NCBI RefSeq assembly: GCF_000300275.1 | Contig: NZ_AMRN01000003.1 | Location: 372,001 to 436,000 of the forward strand | Reading direction: 5' to 3' | From: Thalassospira profundimaris WP0211 | GTDB taxonomy: Bacteria; Pseudomonadota; Alphaproteobacteria; Rhodospirillales; Thalassospiraceae | Length of the DNA stretch: 64,000 nucleotides | Part shown: piece by piece, positions 18,266-26,084 of the stretch | How positions within the stretch are numbered: position 1 is the first letter of the stretch | How the letters are laid out: each line of letters starts with the position of its first letter | Translations under genes and position numbers: made by a program | The notes under the pieces: generated by a model | Told to the model about the DNA's origin: nothing | The model's database searches: none | The model's input: the letters and a program-made list of their open reading frames with translations, nothing else

Positions 18266-19347
18266 GAGATGCCTCCCTTGGCATTGGCGGCCAGCTTCAA
18301 TGCTGGCGGGTTGGCTGACCCACGGACGGTCAGCGATGCTTCCCACAGGATTTGGGAAAATTCGGATGCAGGCGAATTTGCCTTGTTCGCCTGCGCAACA
18401 ACGATCCGCCCGACTTCACGGCCGATCTTATAGCTGGCCTGGCTCATGGTGGTCAGGCCGGGATGGATGGCCTCGCCCATCGGCAGGCCATCAAAACCAA
18501 TCACGGACATTTCCGATCCGACGTCGATACCGGCATGGGCCAGCGCATGGATCGCGCCGATGGCAACCGCATCGGTCACACACAAAATGGCGGTCGGATG
18601 ATCGGGGAGTTTGAGAATTTCCAGGACGGCCTCGCGGGCGGCCAGTTCGTTGGTGATCCCGTCATGCATATAGCCCGGCGCGATATCGCAGCCCTTGGCC
18701 TTGGTCGCGGCAAGATAGCCGGCGCGCCGTTGCCATGCGTAATTCAGCTCGGGATCACCGCCGAGATAGGCGATCTTGCGATGGCCAAGGCCGACCAGGT
18801 AATTCACCGCATCGACAAAGGCCTTTTCATTGTCGATATCAAGCCATGCATAGTCGTCACAGTTTTCGGTACGGCCTTGTGCGACAAACGGGATGTGGGA
18901 TGTGCGCAAAAAATCAATGCGCGGATCATGGCGTTTGGTGCGGGCAACAACAAATCCGCCGACCTTGCCCGATTGGATCAAACGGTCCATGACTTCGACC
19001 TCGTCATGACCATCAGGGACGGCGGAAACAAGCAAGTCCCAGTCAGACAGGGCAAGTTCGGTGGCAAGCCCGTCGAGAATTTCGGCCAGAAACGGATCAA
19101 TCTGATGACCGTCGCGGGCCGGCAGGACAAAGCCGATGGTTTCGACCACGCCACGGGCAAGACGCCGGGCTGTGGTCGAGGGGCGATAGCCCAGCTCATC
19201 GGCGGCCTTGCGGACACGGGCGACGGTTTTCTCGGCGATATCGGGATAATTGTTCAGCGCGCGCGAAACGGTTCCCTCGGACAAACCAAGATGTTTGGCC
19301 AGCCGGGCAATCGACATGGTTTCGTTTTGCTTCCGAACGCGCGGCAC
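18262..19347 (-). CDS. LacI-family repressor of the osmolyte/sugar operon (361 aa, GTG start)
   Basis: The N-terminal helix-turn-helix and hinge are clear (MSIARLAKHLGLSEGTVSRA, then GYRPSTTARRLARG), followed by a periplasmic-binding-protein-like effector domain. The start is GTG at 19347 with a strong AGGGAGG seven bases upstream; the next Met, ten residues in, would leave no such site. It is the first gene of the operon it presumably controls, and two palindromes of LacI type lie upstream of it, so it should be autoregulated and released by the imported sugar or its product. Confidence 0.92.
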   Translation of the reverse strand: MPRVRKQNETMSIARLAKHLGLSEGTVSRALNNYPDIAEKTVARVRKAADELGYRPSTTARRLARGVVETIGFVLPARDGHQIDPFLAEILDGLATELALSDWDLLVSAVPDGHDEVEVMDRLIQSGKVGGFVVARTKRHDPRIDFLRTSHIPFVAQGRTENCDDYAWLDIDNEKAFVDAVNYLVGLGHRKIAYLGGDPELNYAWQRRAGYLAATKAKGCDIAPGYMHDGITNELAAREAVLEILKLPDHPTAILCVTDAVAIGAIHALAHAGIDVGSEMSVIGFDGLPMGEAIHPGLTTMSQASYKIGREVGRIVVAQANKANSPASEFSQILWEASLTVRGSANPPALKLAANAKGGIS

Positions 19348-19380
19348 GGAACCTCCCTGAGTGTCTTTCTTGTGCTTTTC

Positions 19381-19397
19381 ACCGTCTTTTTGACGGT
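19381..19397 (-). other. Small hairpin in the 5' leader of the LacI-first operon
   Basis: ACCGTC and GACGGT pair around TTTTT (read on the plus strand), 34 bases upstream of the GTG start. It may only shape the leader; no T run makes it a terminator. Confidence 0.3.
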
Positions 19398-19407
19398 GTT
19401 TGGTGCT

Positions 19408-19423
19408 CCGAAACCGCTTTCGG
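19408..19423. promoter_or_regulatory. LacI-type operator 1
   Basis: CCGAAACCGCTTTCGG is palindromic except for the two bases flanking the central CG, the pattern bound by LacI-family dimers. An identical copy lies 32 bases further from the gene. Confidence 0.8.
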
Positions 19424-19439
19424 AACAGGGAAACGCTAT

Positions 19440-19462
19440 CCGAAACCGCTTTCGGTTGTCAA
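19440..19462 (-). promoter_or_regulatory. LacI-type operator 2 inside the probable promoter
   Basis: The second CCGAAACCGCTTTCGG spans 19440-19455. On the minus strand a perfect TTGACA (-35, plus positions 19457-19462) is followed by a 17-base spacer consisting almost wholly of the operator; a poor -10 (ATAGCG) follows. A repressor bound here would block RNA polymerase directly. Operator centres are 32 bp apart, about three helical turns, so two dimers or one tetramer would lie on the same face. Confidence 0.75.
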
Positions 19463-19731
19463 ACAGTTGATTTTGAACGGTTTATTTTGCGGCGCGGTAG
19501 CAGGTTTGGGCTGTTCGTAAGGGTGGGGTGTTTTCAGAAAAATTTGGCGCTACCAGTCTATCGTGAGGCGCCTTTATCCAATGGTATTGTTTTTGGGCGC
19601 CGGTTGTTTTGTGCGACGCACTATGCGGGGTGGGATGTCCCATGCCATCATTTCCTGACCTTGTGGTCAGGACTCGATAACATTCATGATCAGCTACCGG
19701 AACATTGACAAACCTCAGAACCCTCGAGCTT
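19463..19731. other. Intergenic stretch without identified gene
   Basis: This gap between the LacI-operon promoter and the palindromic repeat contains short open frames without family resemblance or good start sites. I see no RNA gene, clear promoter or terminator in it. Confidence 0.5.
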
Positions 19732-19815
19732 CGTCATTCCGGGCTGAGCGAAGCGCAGACCCGGAATCCACAGCGGTTCGAATGGCAGGGGATTCCCGCC
19801 TTCGCGGGAATGACG
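19732..19815. repeat. Dispersed palindromic repeat, full copy (84 bp)
   Basis: The element runs from CGTCATTCC to GGAATGACG, so its ends are inverted repeats. Inside are two hairpins: ATTCCGGG with CCCGGAAT, and ATTCCCGC with GCGGGAAT. Translated, such elements give the familiar spurious peptide ...GDSRLRGND. A shorter, similar copy follows the MFS gene. Confidence 0.85.
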
Positions 19816-19942
19816 ATCTCCAAAAGGGGGTTGTCCCCTTTTTGCTTTTATCGTTTGAGGCATGCCTTGAAGTCAGGGCTCGTTTTTTTCTGCTAAGTAT
19901 TGAATTTCCTTGCCTAAAACAGGGAAAACCCTATCACATGGC

Positions 19943-21106
19943 ATGATGACAGACCAAAATGCCGAGATTAATCCGAATGCCATTGCGCAAGTAAAGGTTC
20001 TTGCCTTGCTTGGCGCGGTGTTGCTTGTCGGGTCGAATTCGTTTGTTTTAAGCCCGATCCTCTCAGAAGTCGCGGGCGGGCTTTCGACGCAGACCTATCA
20101 TGTGGCCTGGGCGATTTCGGCGTTCGGGGCGGCGACGGCCCTATCGGCGCTGACCCTGGCGGGGATGATTGACCGGATGTCGGTCGGGCGTGTTTTGGGC
20201 GGTGCGGCACTTCTTTTGGCGGTGGCGCAGATTTCAAGCGGGCTCAGTCAGCATTGGATTTGGCTGTGTCTGTCGCAGGCGCTGGCCGGGGTGGCGGTTG
20301 GTGTGTTGTTGCCGGGATCCTATGCCACGGTCACCGCCACAGCCCCCAAGGGGCGCGAGGCCGCGCGGCTTGGTGTGGTTCTGACCGGGTGGGCGTTATC
20401 GTTGGTGGTGGCGGTCCCCGCCGCAGCGTTCATTACCGAGCAATTTGGCTGGCGGATGGTTTATTTCCTGATGGCCGGGTTGTCGGTCCTGGTGGCCGGT
20501 ATTCTGGTGATGTTGCTGTCGGATGTGCGCGGCGGGATGAGCACGCGGACATCGCCCTTGCGCGCATTTCGGCTGCCGGGGGTTTGGCAATTGCTGGCGG
20601 TGATGCTGGTTTATATGACCGCGTTTTACGGCTGTTTTGCATTTTTTGGGGTGGGTGTGCGCACGGCCTTTGACCTGTCAGCACAGGGCAGCGGTATGTT
20701 CGTGATGGCCTATGGCGTGGGGTTTGGCGTCATGGGATTTGTGTTGGGTGTGATATCGCCCAAAATTACCCGCGGGTATTTGTGTCTGGTGTTGATCGCG
20801 ATTGCGACAAGTTACGCCAGCTGGGGATTGACCCTGCAAAGCCAGATCAGCGCCATGGCCGGAACCGCTATTTGGGGGATGCTTAATCAGCTTGGTCTGA
20901 ATGCGATGGTGGTGTCGCTGAACCGTCAGGCGTCTGATGCGCGCGGGGCGGTGATGGGGCTGAATAGTGCGGTGACCTATTCGGCGGTGTTTGCCGGGCC
21001 GATGATCATGGGACCGATTTATGCCGGGTTCGGCTTTGCAGCCGTGGCCGGGTTTGGGGCCGTTCTGGTGATGTGTGGTGTGATCGTCAGTTGGCGACGC
21101 GCCTGA
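19943..21106 (+). CDS. MFS transporter (about 387 aa)
   Basis: Twelve hydrophobic helices, with the loop 2-3 motif region GMIDRMSVGRVLGGAALLL typical of major facilitator drug/metabolite exporters of the arabinose-efflux (AraJ-like) group. Inner membrane, proton-driven export is the usual role; the substrate is unknown. The frame is open from 19910, but the tandem ATGs at 19943/19946 fit the family better; no strong ribosome-binding site is visible. The stop codon directly abuts a palindromic repeat, and another copy lies upstream, so the gene sits between two repeats of one family. Confidence 0.82.
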   Translation: MMTDQNAEINPNAIAQVKVLALLGAVLLVGSNSFVLSPILSEVAGGLSTQTYHVAWAISAFGAATALSALTLAGMIDRMSVGRVLGGAALLLAVAQISSGLSQHWIWLCLSQALAGVAVGVLLPGSYATVTATAPKGREAARLGVVLTGWALSLVVAVPAAAFITEQFGWRMVYFLMAGLSVLVAGILVMLLSDVRGGMSTRTSPLRAFRLPGVWQLLAVMLVYMTAFYGCFAFFGVGVRTAFDLSAQGSGMFVMAYGVGFGVMGFVLGVISPKITRGYLCLVLIAIATSYASWGLTLQSQISAMAGTAIWGMLNQLGLNAMVVSLNRQASDARGAVMGLNSAVTYSAVFAGPMIMGPIYAGFGFAAVAGFGAVLVMCGVIVSWRRA

Positions 21107-21164
21107 GATCTGGAATCCATAGCGGTTCGAGTGGCCGGAGATTCCCGCCTGCGCGGGAATGACG
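21107..21164. repeat. Dispersed palindromic repeat, truncated copy
   Basis: This is the same element as 19732-19815 in the same orientation but lacks the outer left arm. It starts exactly after the MFS stop codon with TCTGGAATCCATAGCGGTTC and ends with the complete ATTCCCGC/GCGGGAAT hairpin and GACG. Confidence 0.8.
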
Positions 21165-21179
21165 GTCTAATCAAAAACA

Positions 21180-21210
21180 AAAATGGCGGGCAATGTGTGC
21201 CCGCCATTTT
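21180..21210. terminator. Bidirectional terminator between MFS gene and polyamine operon
   Basis: AAAATGGCGGGCA (21180-21192) pairs with TGCCCGCCATTTT (21198-21210) around a five-base loop. A-rich sequence flanks the left side and T-rich the right, so it works on both strands between convergent genes. Confidence 0.9.
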
Positions 21211-21232
21211 GTTTGTATTTTGTCAGGTGCGC

Positions 21233-22474
21233 TTAGGAGAAGTCGAGCGCGCGGTCGCCGTTGGCGTCCTTGATGCGGGTCGGGAGACCCATGCCGTTGA
21301 GCAAATTCAGGAACGGTTTGGATGGCAGTTCTTCGACGTTTGCCATCTTTTTCACGTCCCACTCGCCGGTTGCGATCAGCATCGCGGCCGCGACAGGCGG
21401 CACACCGGCGGTATAGGAAATGCCCTGGCTTCCGACTTCGTTGTAGGCGTCCTTGTGGTCGGCCACGTTATAGATCAGGACTTCGGTTTCCTTGCCGTCC
21501 TTGGTGCCCTTGACCAGATCACCGATGCAGGTCTTGCCGGTATAGTCCGGGGCAAGCGAGCTTGGGTCGGGCAGGCAGGCCTTGACGACCTTGAGCGGTA
21601 CGACTTCGAGGCCCTCGGCTGTGGTGACCGGCTTTTCAGACAGCAGGCCGATATTGTTCAGGACCGTGAAAACATTGACGTAGTGATCGCCAAAGCCCAT
21701 CCAGAAGCGGACGTTTGGCACGTCAAGGTTCTGGGACAGGGAATGGACTTCGTCATGGCCGGTCATGAAGGTCTGGCTTTCGCCGACCACCGGCATGTCC
21801 CAGATCTTTTTGACTTCGAACATCTTGTTCGACTGCCATTTGCTGTCCTGCCAGGAATAGACTGTGCCGGTGAATTCGCGGAAGTTGATTTCCGGATCGA
21901 AGTTGGTGGCAAAGTATTTGCCGTGGCTGCCGGCGTTGATGTCGATGATGTCGATCGAGTCAATTTTATCGAAGTAATCTTCGACAGCCAGTTTGGCATA
22001 GGCATTCACCACGCCCGGATCGAAGCCGACACCGAGGATCGCGGTAACGCCAGCGGCCTCACACTCGGCACGGCGTTTCCATTCATAGTTGGCATACCAT
22101 GGCGGGGTTTCGCAGATTTTGTCCTGCTCTTCATGGATGGCGGTATCGAGATAGGCGACACCGGTTTTAATGCAGGCCGACATGACCGGCATGTTGATAA
22201 AGGCAGAGCCGACATTAATGACGATCTGGCAGCCGGTTTTTTCGATCAGGGCCGCAGTTGCATCGACATCGGTGGCATCCAGGGCGTGACCTTCAAGAAC
22301 GCCTTGCTCTTTAAGGTTTTTCTTTTCATGGATGCTGTCGATGATGGACTGGCACTTTGATGCCGTGCGCGATGCGATATGAATATCGCCAAGCACGTCA
22401 TTATGCTGTGCGCATTTATGTGCAACGACCTGGGCGACGCCACCTGCGCCGATAATCAGAACATTCTTTTTCAT
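21233..22474 (-). CDS. Carboxynorspermidine (carboxyspermidine) dehydrogenase, saccharopine dehydrogenase family (413 aa)
   Basis: The N-terminal Rossmann motif is VLIIGAGGVAQVVAHK; further conserved blocks are IHIASRTASKC and VINVGSAFINM. In this family the enzyme condenses aspartate semialdehyde with putrescine or diaminopropane, using NADPH, to give a carboxylated triamine. The neighbour upstream is the matching decarboxylase NspC, so the pair makes spermidine or norspermidine without S-adenosylmethionine. The start at 22474 is chosen because homology begins at MKKNVLIIG; 14 upstream codons are open but unlike the family. The gap to nspC is 79 bases. Confidence 0.93.
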   Translation of the reverse strand: MKKNVLIIGAGGVAQVVAHKCAQHNDVLGDIHIASRTASKCQSIIDSIHEKKNLKEQGVLEGHALDATDVDATAALIEKTGCQIVINVGSAFINMPVMSACIKTGVAYLDTAIHEEQDKICETPPWYANYEWKRRAECEAAGVTAILGVGFDPGVVNAYAKLAVEDYFDKIDSIDIIDINAGSHGKYFATNFDPEINFREFTGTVYSWQDSKWQSNKMFEVKKIWDMPVVGESQTFMTGHDEVHSLSQNLDVPNVRFWMGFGDHYVNVFTVLNNIGLLSEKPVTTAEGLEVVPLKVVKACLPDPSSLAPDYTGKTCIGDLVKGTKDGKETEVLIYNVADHKDAYNEVGSQGISYTAGVPPVAAAMLIATGEWDVKKMANVEELPSKPFLNLLNGMGLPTRIKDANGDRALDFS

Positions 22475-22553
22475 GTCGGGCCAAAAACTCCCCTGTTTTG
22501 AGAGGTGGGGAAACACTTCCCCGGTTCGCTATGAAAACTGCGCTTTCGTGTAT

Positions 22554-23651
22554 TTACGAAAGGCTCGAAACGTAGTCGTCAAAACTGAACTCACGCACAA
22601 CGCGCTCTGTTCCGTCGAGTTCCCGGATCACGATGGACGGCATGCCGACCCCGTTAAACCAGTTCTTTTTCACCATGGTGTAGCCGGCTGCATCCTGAAT
22701 GGAGATACGGTCGCCGACCTTGATCTCGTTTTCGAAATCAAATTCGCCAAATACGTCGCCGGCAAGGCAGGACTTGCCGCAAATCATGTAGGGGTGATCG
22801 CCCGTGTTCGGCAGGACCTTGGCATTTTCGCGATAGATCAGAAGATCGAGCATGTGGGCTTCGATCGAGCTATCGACGATGGCAAGGTTTTTGCCGTTAA
22901 ACAGGGTATCCAGCACGGTGACCTCAAGGGTGGTGCTTTTGGTGATCGATGCTTCGCCGGGTTCAAGATAGACCTGCACGCCGAATTTCTCGGAGAATGC
23001 CTTGAGCCGCGCACAGAATTTATCGAGCGGGTAATCTTCGCCGGTGAAATGGATGCCGCCGCCGAGGCTTACCCATTCAACGCGCGCGAGAAGCGAGCCA
23101 AACTTTTCCTCGATATTGCCCAGCATCTGATCAAACAGATCAAAGTCGGCATTTTCGCAGTTATTGTGGATCATGAAGCCGGAAATGCGGTCCATCACGG
23201 CTTCGACCTTGGCGACGTCCCATTCGCCCAGGCGCGAGAACGGGCGGGCCGGATCGGCCAGATCGAAGCTTGAGGTCGAGACCTGCGGGTTAAGGCGCAG
23301 ACCACGCACGATGCCCGATGCCTGATCGGCAAAGCGGGTCAGCTGGCTGATGGAATTGAAGATGATCTTGTCGGCATTCTCAATCACTTCGCCGATTTCA
23401 TCATCGGAATAGGCCACACTATAGGCGTGAGTTTCCTTACCGAACTTCTGGCGGCCAAGCTTGACCTCATAGAGCGACGAAGACGTGGTGCCGTCCATAT
23501 ATTCTGACATGAAGTCAAACACCGACCAGGTCGCAAAGCATTTCAGCGCAAGCAACGCCTTGGCACCGGAATGTTCGCGCACATAGGCGATCTTTTCCAT
23601 GTTGCTTTTAAGCTTGGACTTGTCGATCAGATAATAGGGCGTTGCGGGCAT
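22554..23651 (-). CDS. nspC: Carboxynorspermidine/carboxyspermidine decarboxylase (365 aa)
   Basis: A fold III PLP-dependent decarboxylase. The PLP lysine is K37 in ALLALKCFATW, and EPGEAS and IHFTGEDYP are conserved blocks of the NspC branch. It decarboxylates carboxyspermidine or carboxynorspermidine, the product of the dehydrogenase encoded next, completing the alternative spermidine pathway common in alphaproteobacteria and gut bacteria. Length is typical. The ATG at 23651 is the only start giving the conserved N-terminus TPYYLIDKSKL. A short open frame with a strong ribosome-binding site precedes it. Confidence 0.95.
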   Translation of the reverse strand: MPATPYYLIDKSKLKSNMEKIAYVREHSGAKALLALKCFATWSVFDFMSEYMDGTTSSSLYEVKLGRQKFGKETHAYSVAYSDDEIGEVIENADKIIFNSISQLTRFADQASGIVRGLRLNPQVSTSSFDLADPARPFSRLGEWDVAKVEAVMDRISGFMIHNNCENADFDLFDQMLGNIEEKFGSLLARVEWVSLGGGIHFTGEDYPLDKFCARLKAFSEKFGVQVYLEPGEASITKSTTLEVTVLDTLFNGKNLAIVDSSIEAHMLDLLIYRENAKVLPNTGDHPYMICGKSCLAGDVFGEFDFENEIKVGDRISIQDAAGYTMVKKNWFNGVGMPSIVIRELDGTERVVREFSFDDYVSSLS

Positions 23652-23766
23652 GGACGGCTCTCTACAACTATGTCACGGGGAATGCGGGTGAACTCGGAAC
23701 GCGCGATCACGCTGTCAGGTTCCGGGTTTGGGCAAAATCACCAAATTGGTGGGGCAACCGGCTTTT

Positions 23767-23829
23767 CTAGTGGTCAGCCTGACGGTGCGTCATCCAATAG
23801 ACGGAGACAGATAAACTGTATTCATTCAT
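23767..23829 (-). CDS. Possible leader peptide (20 aa) upstream of nspC
   Basis: The frame reads MNEYSLSVSVYWMTHRQADH and stops 115 bases before nspC. Its ATG is preceded by GGATGGAGGCATCTG, one of the best Shine-Dalgarno sequences in this part of the window, although the peptide resembles no protein known to me. A promoter-like pair lies just upstream. That combination suggests a translated leader, perhaps controlling polyamine synthesis. It could also be a chance frame. Confidence 0.4.
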   Translation of the reverse strand: MNEYSLSVSVYWMTHRQADH

Positions 23830-23875
23830 CAGATGCCTCCATCCTTCGGGTTTGCCAAATGCGTTTTGCTGCGTC

Positions 23876-23904
23876 CCAATAGCAGCGGGGGCAGGGGCGG
23901 TCAA
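23876..23904 (-). promoter_or_regulatory. Candidate promoter of the leader ORF-nspC operon
   Basis: On the minus strand TTGACC (plus 23899-23904) and TATTGG (23876-23881) are separated by 17 bases. The -35 has five of six consensus bases; the -10 is weak. Confidence 0.4.
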
Positions 23905-23976
23905 TACTGCAATGTCGCCTTTATTAGGCGATTTCGCGCCTCTGTGCATGTTGTGGTTTCATGACGGTTTGATCAA

Positions 23977-24012
23977 GGGGCAATCGCATTGATTTCGAAG
24001 GGCCATTGCCCC
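23977..24012. promoter_or_regulatory. Inverted repeat upstream of the VOC gene
   Basis: GGGGCAAT (23977-23984) and ATTGCCCC (24005-24012) are perfect complements, with 20 bases between them. The site lies 84 bases before the VOC start, in the 444-base gap between nspC and that gene; it could be an operator or an RNA stem. Apart from this, the leader peptide and the promoter noted nearby, I see nothing in the gap. Confidence 0.35.
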
Positions 24013-24095
24013 ATCTGTTGATCATGGGGCGCATTCATGATTACCATCATGTTGTCGCGCCCGTAACACGGATACATTCAGACGGAGGAGGCCCC

Positions 24096-24584
24096 ATGTC
24101 ACCTGCACCTGTAAGTGTCGACCATCTTGCATTTCCGACCCGCGATCTTGAGGCGACCGACCATTTTTATTCCAAAGTGGTGGGCGCAACACTGGTCCAC
24201 GCGGAAAGTGGCTATAGCCCGTCGTGGAAATCCGATTATTTGCTGATTACCTATGCGCTGCCCGATGGTACGCGCCTGTCGTTCTTTGATTGGCCGGCCG
24301 ATACCGGGCCTTATCCGGATGATCCAAACATGCCCGATGATGTGTTTCATATCGGGTTGCGCTGTGCCGCCCCGCGCGATGTGATTGCCTGGCAAAACCA
24401 TCTGTTCCAGCACAAGGTGGTCTATCACAGCGAGGATGACGGCAAGTCGCGCCGGTTATTTATGCGCGATCCCAATGGTATCCGGTTTGAAATCTTTGCC
24501 TCTGAAATTGCCAAATCCGGCGAGGATCATGAAGGGAACGCGCGTTCCGTCATGGGCGAGTGGCAAAAGATTGCCAGTGCCTGA
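24096..24584 (+). CDS. VOC-superfamily (glyoxalase/dioxygenase-like) protein (162 aa)
   Basis: A single vicinal-oxygen-chelate unit of two beta-alpha-beta-beta-beta modules. Candidate metal ligands are His in VDHLAFPTRDL, His in VFHIGLRCA and Glu in IRFEIFASE. Members include glyoxalases, fosfomycin-resistance enzymes and ring-cleaving dioxygenases; nothing here picks one. The start at 24096 has GGAGGAGG upstream; the 30 further open codons are not conserved. It converges with a LacI regulator, 26 bases apart, with no evident terminator between. Confidence 0.85.
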   Translation: MSPAPVSVDHLAFPTRDLEATDHFYSKVVGATLVHAESGYSPSWKSDYLLITYALPDGTRLSFFDWPADTGPYPDDPNMPDDVFHIGLRCAAPRDVIAWQNHLFQHKVVYHSEDDGKSRRLFMRDPNGIRFEIFASEIAKSGEDHEGNARSVMGEWQKIASA

Positions 24585-24610
24585 ACCGGTCGTGACGTCA
24601 TTTCGGCTGT

Positions 24611-25645
24611 TTACGATGACGGGCAGGGACCGGTACTTTGCCGGACGATCAGTTCGGTCGGGATGATTACCGGTCCGGTTTCGCCGTGCGACGGCGGCGT
24701 TTTTGATCCCAGCCGATCGAGAAGCAAGGCAATCGCCTGTTCGCCCAGACGGCGGCGGGGTTGGCGCACGGTGGTGATCGGCGGGTCATAGGCCGCGGCA
24801 TGCGGAATATCGTCAAAGCCGACAACCGATAGATCATGCGGGATGCGAAGCCCATATTCCTTGGCAGCCACAATCACCCCGATCGCCATGCCATCACTGG
24901 CGCAACACACAGCCGTTGGTCGGGTCTTTGGATCAGCCAGAAGCGCGCGCCCGGCGGCAATACCGGAATCGATGGAAAAATCGCCGCGATAAATCAGGTT
25001 TGGCTCGTGGGTGATGCCGGCTGATTTCAGGGCGCGGCGATATCCGGTCACGCGGTCCGTGGTCAGGATGTTGCCCGTCGGGCCACTGACATGGGCGATG
25101 CGGGTATGGCCAAGATCAATCAGATGGTTGGTCGCAACAAAGGATGCCTCGTCATTATCAATGATGACGGTTGGCAAGGCACATCCCGGAATGCGTTCGC
25201 AGGCAATCACCACCGGTGGTGTGGCGTTTGCCGGGGCCTTGGCAAGCGGTGCCGGGAGCCTGCCATTGAGCAGGATCATCGCATCGGCCTGATTGCTGCG
25301 CAGATAGGCGGCATAGGTTGCTTCGCGTTCGGGATCGTTTTGCGTATCGCCAATCAGGACGTTATAGCCCGCCTGGCTGGCACCCTTTTCAATGCCGGAC
25401 AGAATCGCCGAAAAGAAAGGGTTTCCGATATCGGGCACCAGCAAAAGAATCATCCCCGAACGGTTCAGACGCAGGTTCCGGGCCATGACATTGGCGGTGT
25501 AACCGGTCGCGGCGATGGCAGTTTGCACTCTTTCGCGTGTGGTTTCGGAAACCACATTGGGTTTGTGCAAGGCCCGGCTGACAGTGGCAATAGACACCCC
25601 TGCCTGGCGGGCAACATCTTCAATCGTCGCGATTTTTTCAGTCAT
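24611..25645 (-). CDS. LacI-family transcriptional regulator (344 aa)
   Basis: DNA-binding head TIEDVARQAGVSIATVSRAL with the hinge ANVMARNLRLNRSG, then a sugar-binding-protein-like core (LLLVPDIGNPFFSAIL, VIACERIPGCALP, VVGFDDIPHAAAYDPPITTV). It is divergent from a ribose-type ABC operon, and two LacI-type palindromes lie 85 and 106 bases upstream of its start, in the shared promoter region. It most likely represses that operon, and probably itself, until the sugar is present. Confidence 0.93.
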   Translation of the reverse strand: MTEKIATIEDVARQAGVSIATVSRALHKPNVVSETTRERVQTAIAATGYTANVMARNLRLNRSGMILLLVPDIGNPFFSAILSGIEKGASQAGYNVLIGDTQNDPEREATYAAYLRSNQADAMILLNGRLPAPLAKAPANATPPVVIACERIPGCALPTVIIDNDEASFVATNHLIDLGHTRIAHVSGPTGNILTTDRVTGYRRALKSAGITHEPNLIYRGDFSIDSGIAAGRALLADPKTRPTAVCCASDGMAIGVIVAAKEYGLRIPHDLSVVGFDDIPHAAAYDPPITTVRQPRRRLGEQAIALLLDRLGSKTPPSHGETGPVIIPTELIVRQSTGPCPSS

Positions 25646-25729
25646 TCTTCTTCCTACTCCGCCGGTTGCAGGCTGTCCAGCGGCATTCGACGCCCGGATC
25701 GGCAGGTGATTTTGATCACTCCGAGCAAA

Positions 25730-25766
25730 ATGTAAAGGTTTACATCGAAAATGAAAACGTTTACAT
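25730..25766. promoter_or_regulatory. Pair of LacI-type operators in the divergent promoter region
   Basis: ATGTAAAGGTTTACAT (25730-25745) and ATGAAAACGTTTACAT (25751-25766) are related palindromes starting 21 bases apart, exactly two helical turns. A possible plus-strand promoter, TTTACA (25739-25744) and TACATA (25762-25767) with 17 bases between, overlaps both, so binding would block transcription of the transporter operon. Confidence 0.75.
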
Positions 25767-25772
25767 AAGGCG

Positions 25773-26037
25773 AGGGTCAGGGCCCACTAATTTGGTTTAG
25801 ATGGTTGACCGGATTTGTGCGGATACGCGGAGCAAAACCGCTGGAAGATATATATCTTTCAAGGTTTTTCGACAAAGTAGGCCGTGCAAATCCGGTCAAT
25901 CCGAAGGACAGACGTTATATCTGCGAACTCCTGCGTCATATCCCTTGGTCGGGATGGCGACCCGACCGTCGGGCTGTTCCTTGGATTTCACAGATATAAC
26001 GTCTGCCATCCAAATCAAATTAGTGGGTCCTGACCCT
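25773..26037. mobile_element. MITE-like element (265 bp) with 32-bp terminal inverted repeats
   Basis: Both ends read AGGGTCAGGRCCCACTAATT and continue inward; 29 of 32 bases match between the left end (25773-25804) and the reverse complement of the right end (26006-26037). A second, perfect 15-bp inverted repeat lies inside (25909-25923 and 25991-26005). No transposase-sized frame exists, so it would depend on an IS elsewhere. I see no clear target-site duplication. It separates the operator/promoter region from the first gene of the ABC operon. Confidence 0.75.
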
Positions 26038-26084
26038 AACAAGCAGTTGATCGCAAGAAATGCGACGCTAGGGAGGATATATTC

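Noticed and set aside
16889..18433. 514-codon frame opposite the sugar-binding protein
   Set aside because: Antisense to a binding protein with signal peptide and operon context; no ribosome-binding site and no recognisable domain.
19732..21164. CRISPR-like direct repeats
   Set aside because: Only two copies, 1.3 kb apart, palindromic and of unequal length, with a gene between; not an array.
21131..21240. Start of a 409-codon plus-strand frame beginning MAGDSRLRGND
   Set aside because: The opening is the translated palindromic repeat and the remainder runs antisense to the carboxynorspermidine dehydrogenase.
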